From the NCBI RefSeq assembly GCF_014217565.1, contig NZ_CP043661.1:5518001-5582000 (forward strand): a stretch of 64,000 nt of DNA. Reading direction: 5' to 3'. Numbering within the stretch: position 1 is the stretch's first letter; every line of letters starts with the position of its first letter. The stretch is from Kribbella qitaiheensis. Its GTDB lineage: Bacteria > Actinomycetota > Actinomycetes > Propionibacteriales > Kribbellaceae. Under the pieces are notes generated by a model, which saw only the letters and a list, made by a program, of their open reading frames with translations, was not told the origin of the DNA and ran no database searches. Shown here piece by piece: positions 63,750 through 64,000 of the stretch. The translations under genes were made by a program, and so were the position numbers.

Positions 63750-64000
63750 ATGCCTTCCCAGCGCGCCCTATTGCCGCGATCGACCCCTGCCGCCTCGGGG
63801 ATGTCGTCCCGCGCGGTCGCCACCTTGCTGGACCAGCTCGAAGCGCAATCCATCGAATGTCACTCCTTCATGGTCGTGCACCACGGTCACGTCGTGGCCG
63901 AAGGCTGGTGGGCACCGTACTCCGCCGAACGCCCGCACCTCCTTTACTCGCTGACCAAATCGTTCACCTCGGTCGCTGTGGGGCTCGTGATCGCCGACGG
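63750..64000 (+). CDS. Serine hydrolase / class C beta-lactamase family (5' part only)
   Basis: 83 visible residues. SFMVVHHGHVVAEGWWAPYSAERPHLLYSLTKSFTSVAVGLVIADG shows the SxxK motif (SLTK) of the beta-lactamase-related family. No signal peptide, so an esterase or peptidase-like cytosolic enzyme is more likely than a secreted beta-lactamase. The ATG at 63750 follows a -10-like TAGATT closely, suggesting a leaderless message. Runs off the right edge. Confidence 0.88.
   Translation, partial: MPSQRALLPRSTPAASGMSSRAVATLLDQLEAQSIECHSFMVVHHGHVVAEGWWAPYSAERPHLLYSLTKSFTSVAVGLVIAD

Overview
This is high-GC actinobacterial chromosome. Codons end in G or C, and several genes seem to start leaderless, a few bases after a -10 box. 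The order folD, DUF3017 gene, mdh, the chitobiose-type ABC operon and the frequent word GTACTGCG suggest a Kribbella-like member of the Propionibacteriales. That is an inference from gene content; no rRNA gene is present to confirm it.

Layout. 1-349: end of a pirin gene. 855-9316: a compact same-strand operon of eight genes that looks accessory: a vWA protein, a PP2C phosphatase, a divergent protein kinase, an acidic-repeat protein, a DUF4407 membrane protein, a VirD4/TraG-like ATPase, an RNase A-like toxin and its probable immunity protein. This is the best candidate for an undescribed system. 9397-12195: MmpL exporter and its TetR regulator. 12331-13687: a 44-bp tandem repeat, folD and a DUF3017 gene. 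13845-19890: mdh, a spermidine-synthase-like protein, a MOSC protein, a gutted M1 peptidase, an MBL-fold protein and a DJ-1/AraC regulator. 20029-22920: three CAP-domain surface proteins. 22986-28415: GNAT proteins, a DeoR regulator, galK and galT. 28547-34505: CorC/HlyC-type protein, MFS exporter with ArsR-type regulator, Ser/Thr kinase, hydrolase, YCII protein. 34556-41339: a BadF-type sugar kinase divergent from a SIS protein, an NgcEFG-like ABC importer and a second binding protein. 41349-47096: siderophore-binding lipoprotein with an iron box, trpS, a 2H phosphoesterase, a BrkB protein and a D,D-carboxypeptidase. 47702-54365: a gamma-glutamylation catabolic cluster (glutamine-synthetase-like, amidotransferase, aldehyde dehydrogenase, SDR, FadR-type regulator, APC permease). 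54629-57401: a large LuxR regulator. 57630-63718: a vancomycin-resistance cluster vanH-vanA-vanX, a methyltransferase, vanS-vanR and a vanY-like gene. 63750-64000: start of a serine hydrolase.

How parts work together. VanRS should sense glycopeptide and turn on VanH (D-lactate), VanA (D-Ala-D-Lac), VanX (destroys D-Ala-D-Ala) and VanY (trims pentapeptides); the vanH and vanY promoters share a GCGTAT-N10-ATACG site and a second motif at identical distances from the start codon. The 855-9316 operon couples a phospho-signalling triad to a membrane protein and a secretion-type ATPase, and ends in a toxin/immunity pair, which suggests regulated effector export or cell-to-cell conflict.

Caution. 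Seven genes (vWA, folD, DJ-1/AraC, galT, sugar kinase, LuxR, vanR) each carry an apparent net +1 frameshift in a G/C run. The pattern is one-sided and hits housekeeping genes, so base-calling error is more likely than decay for most of them.
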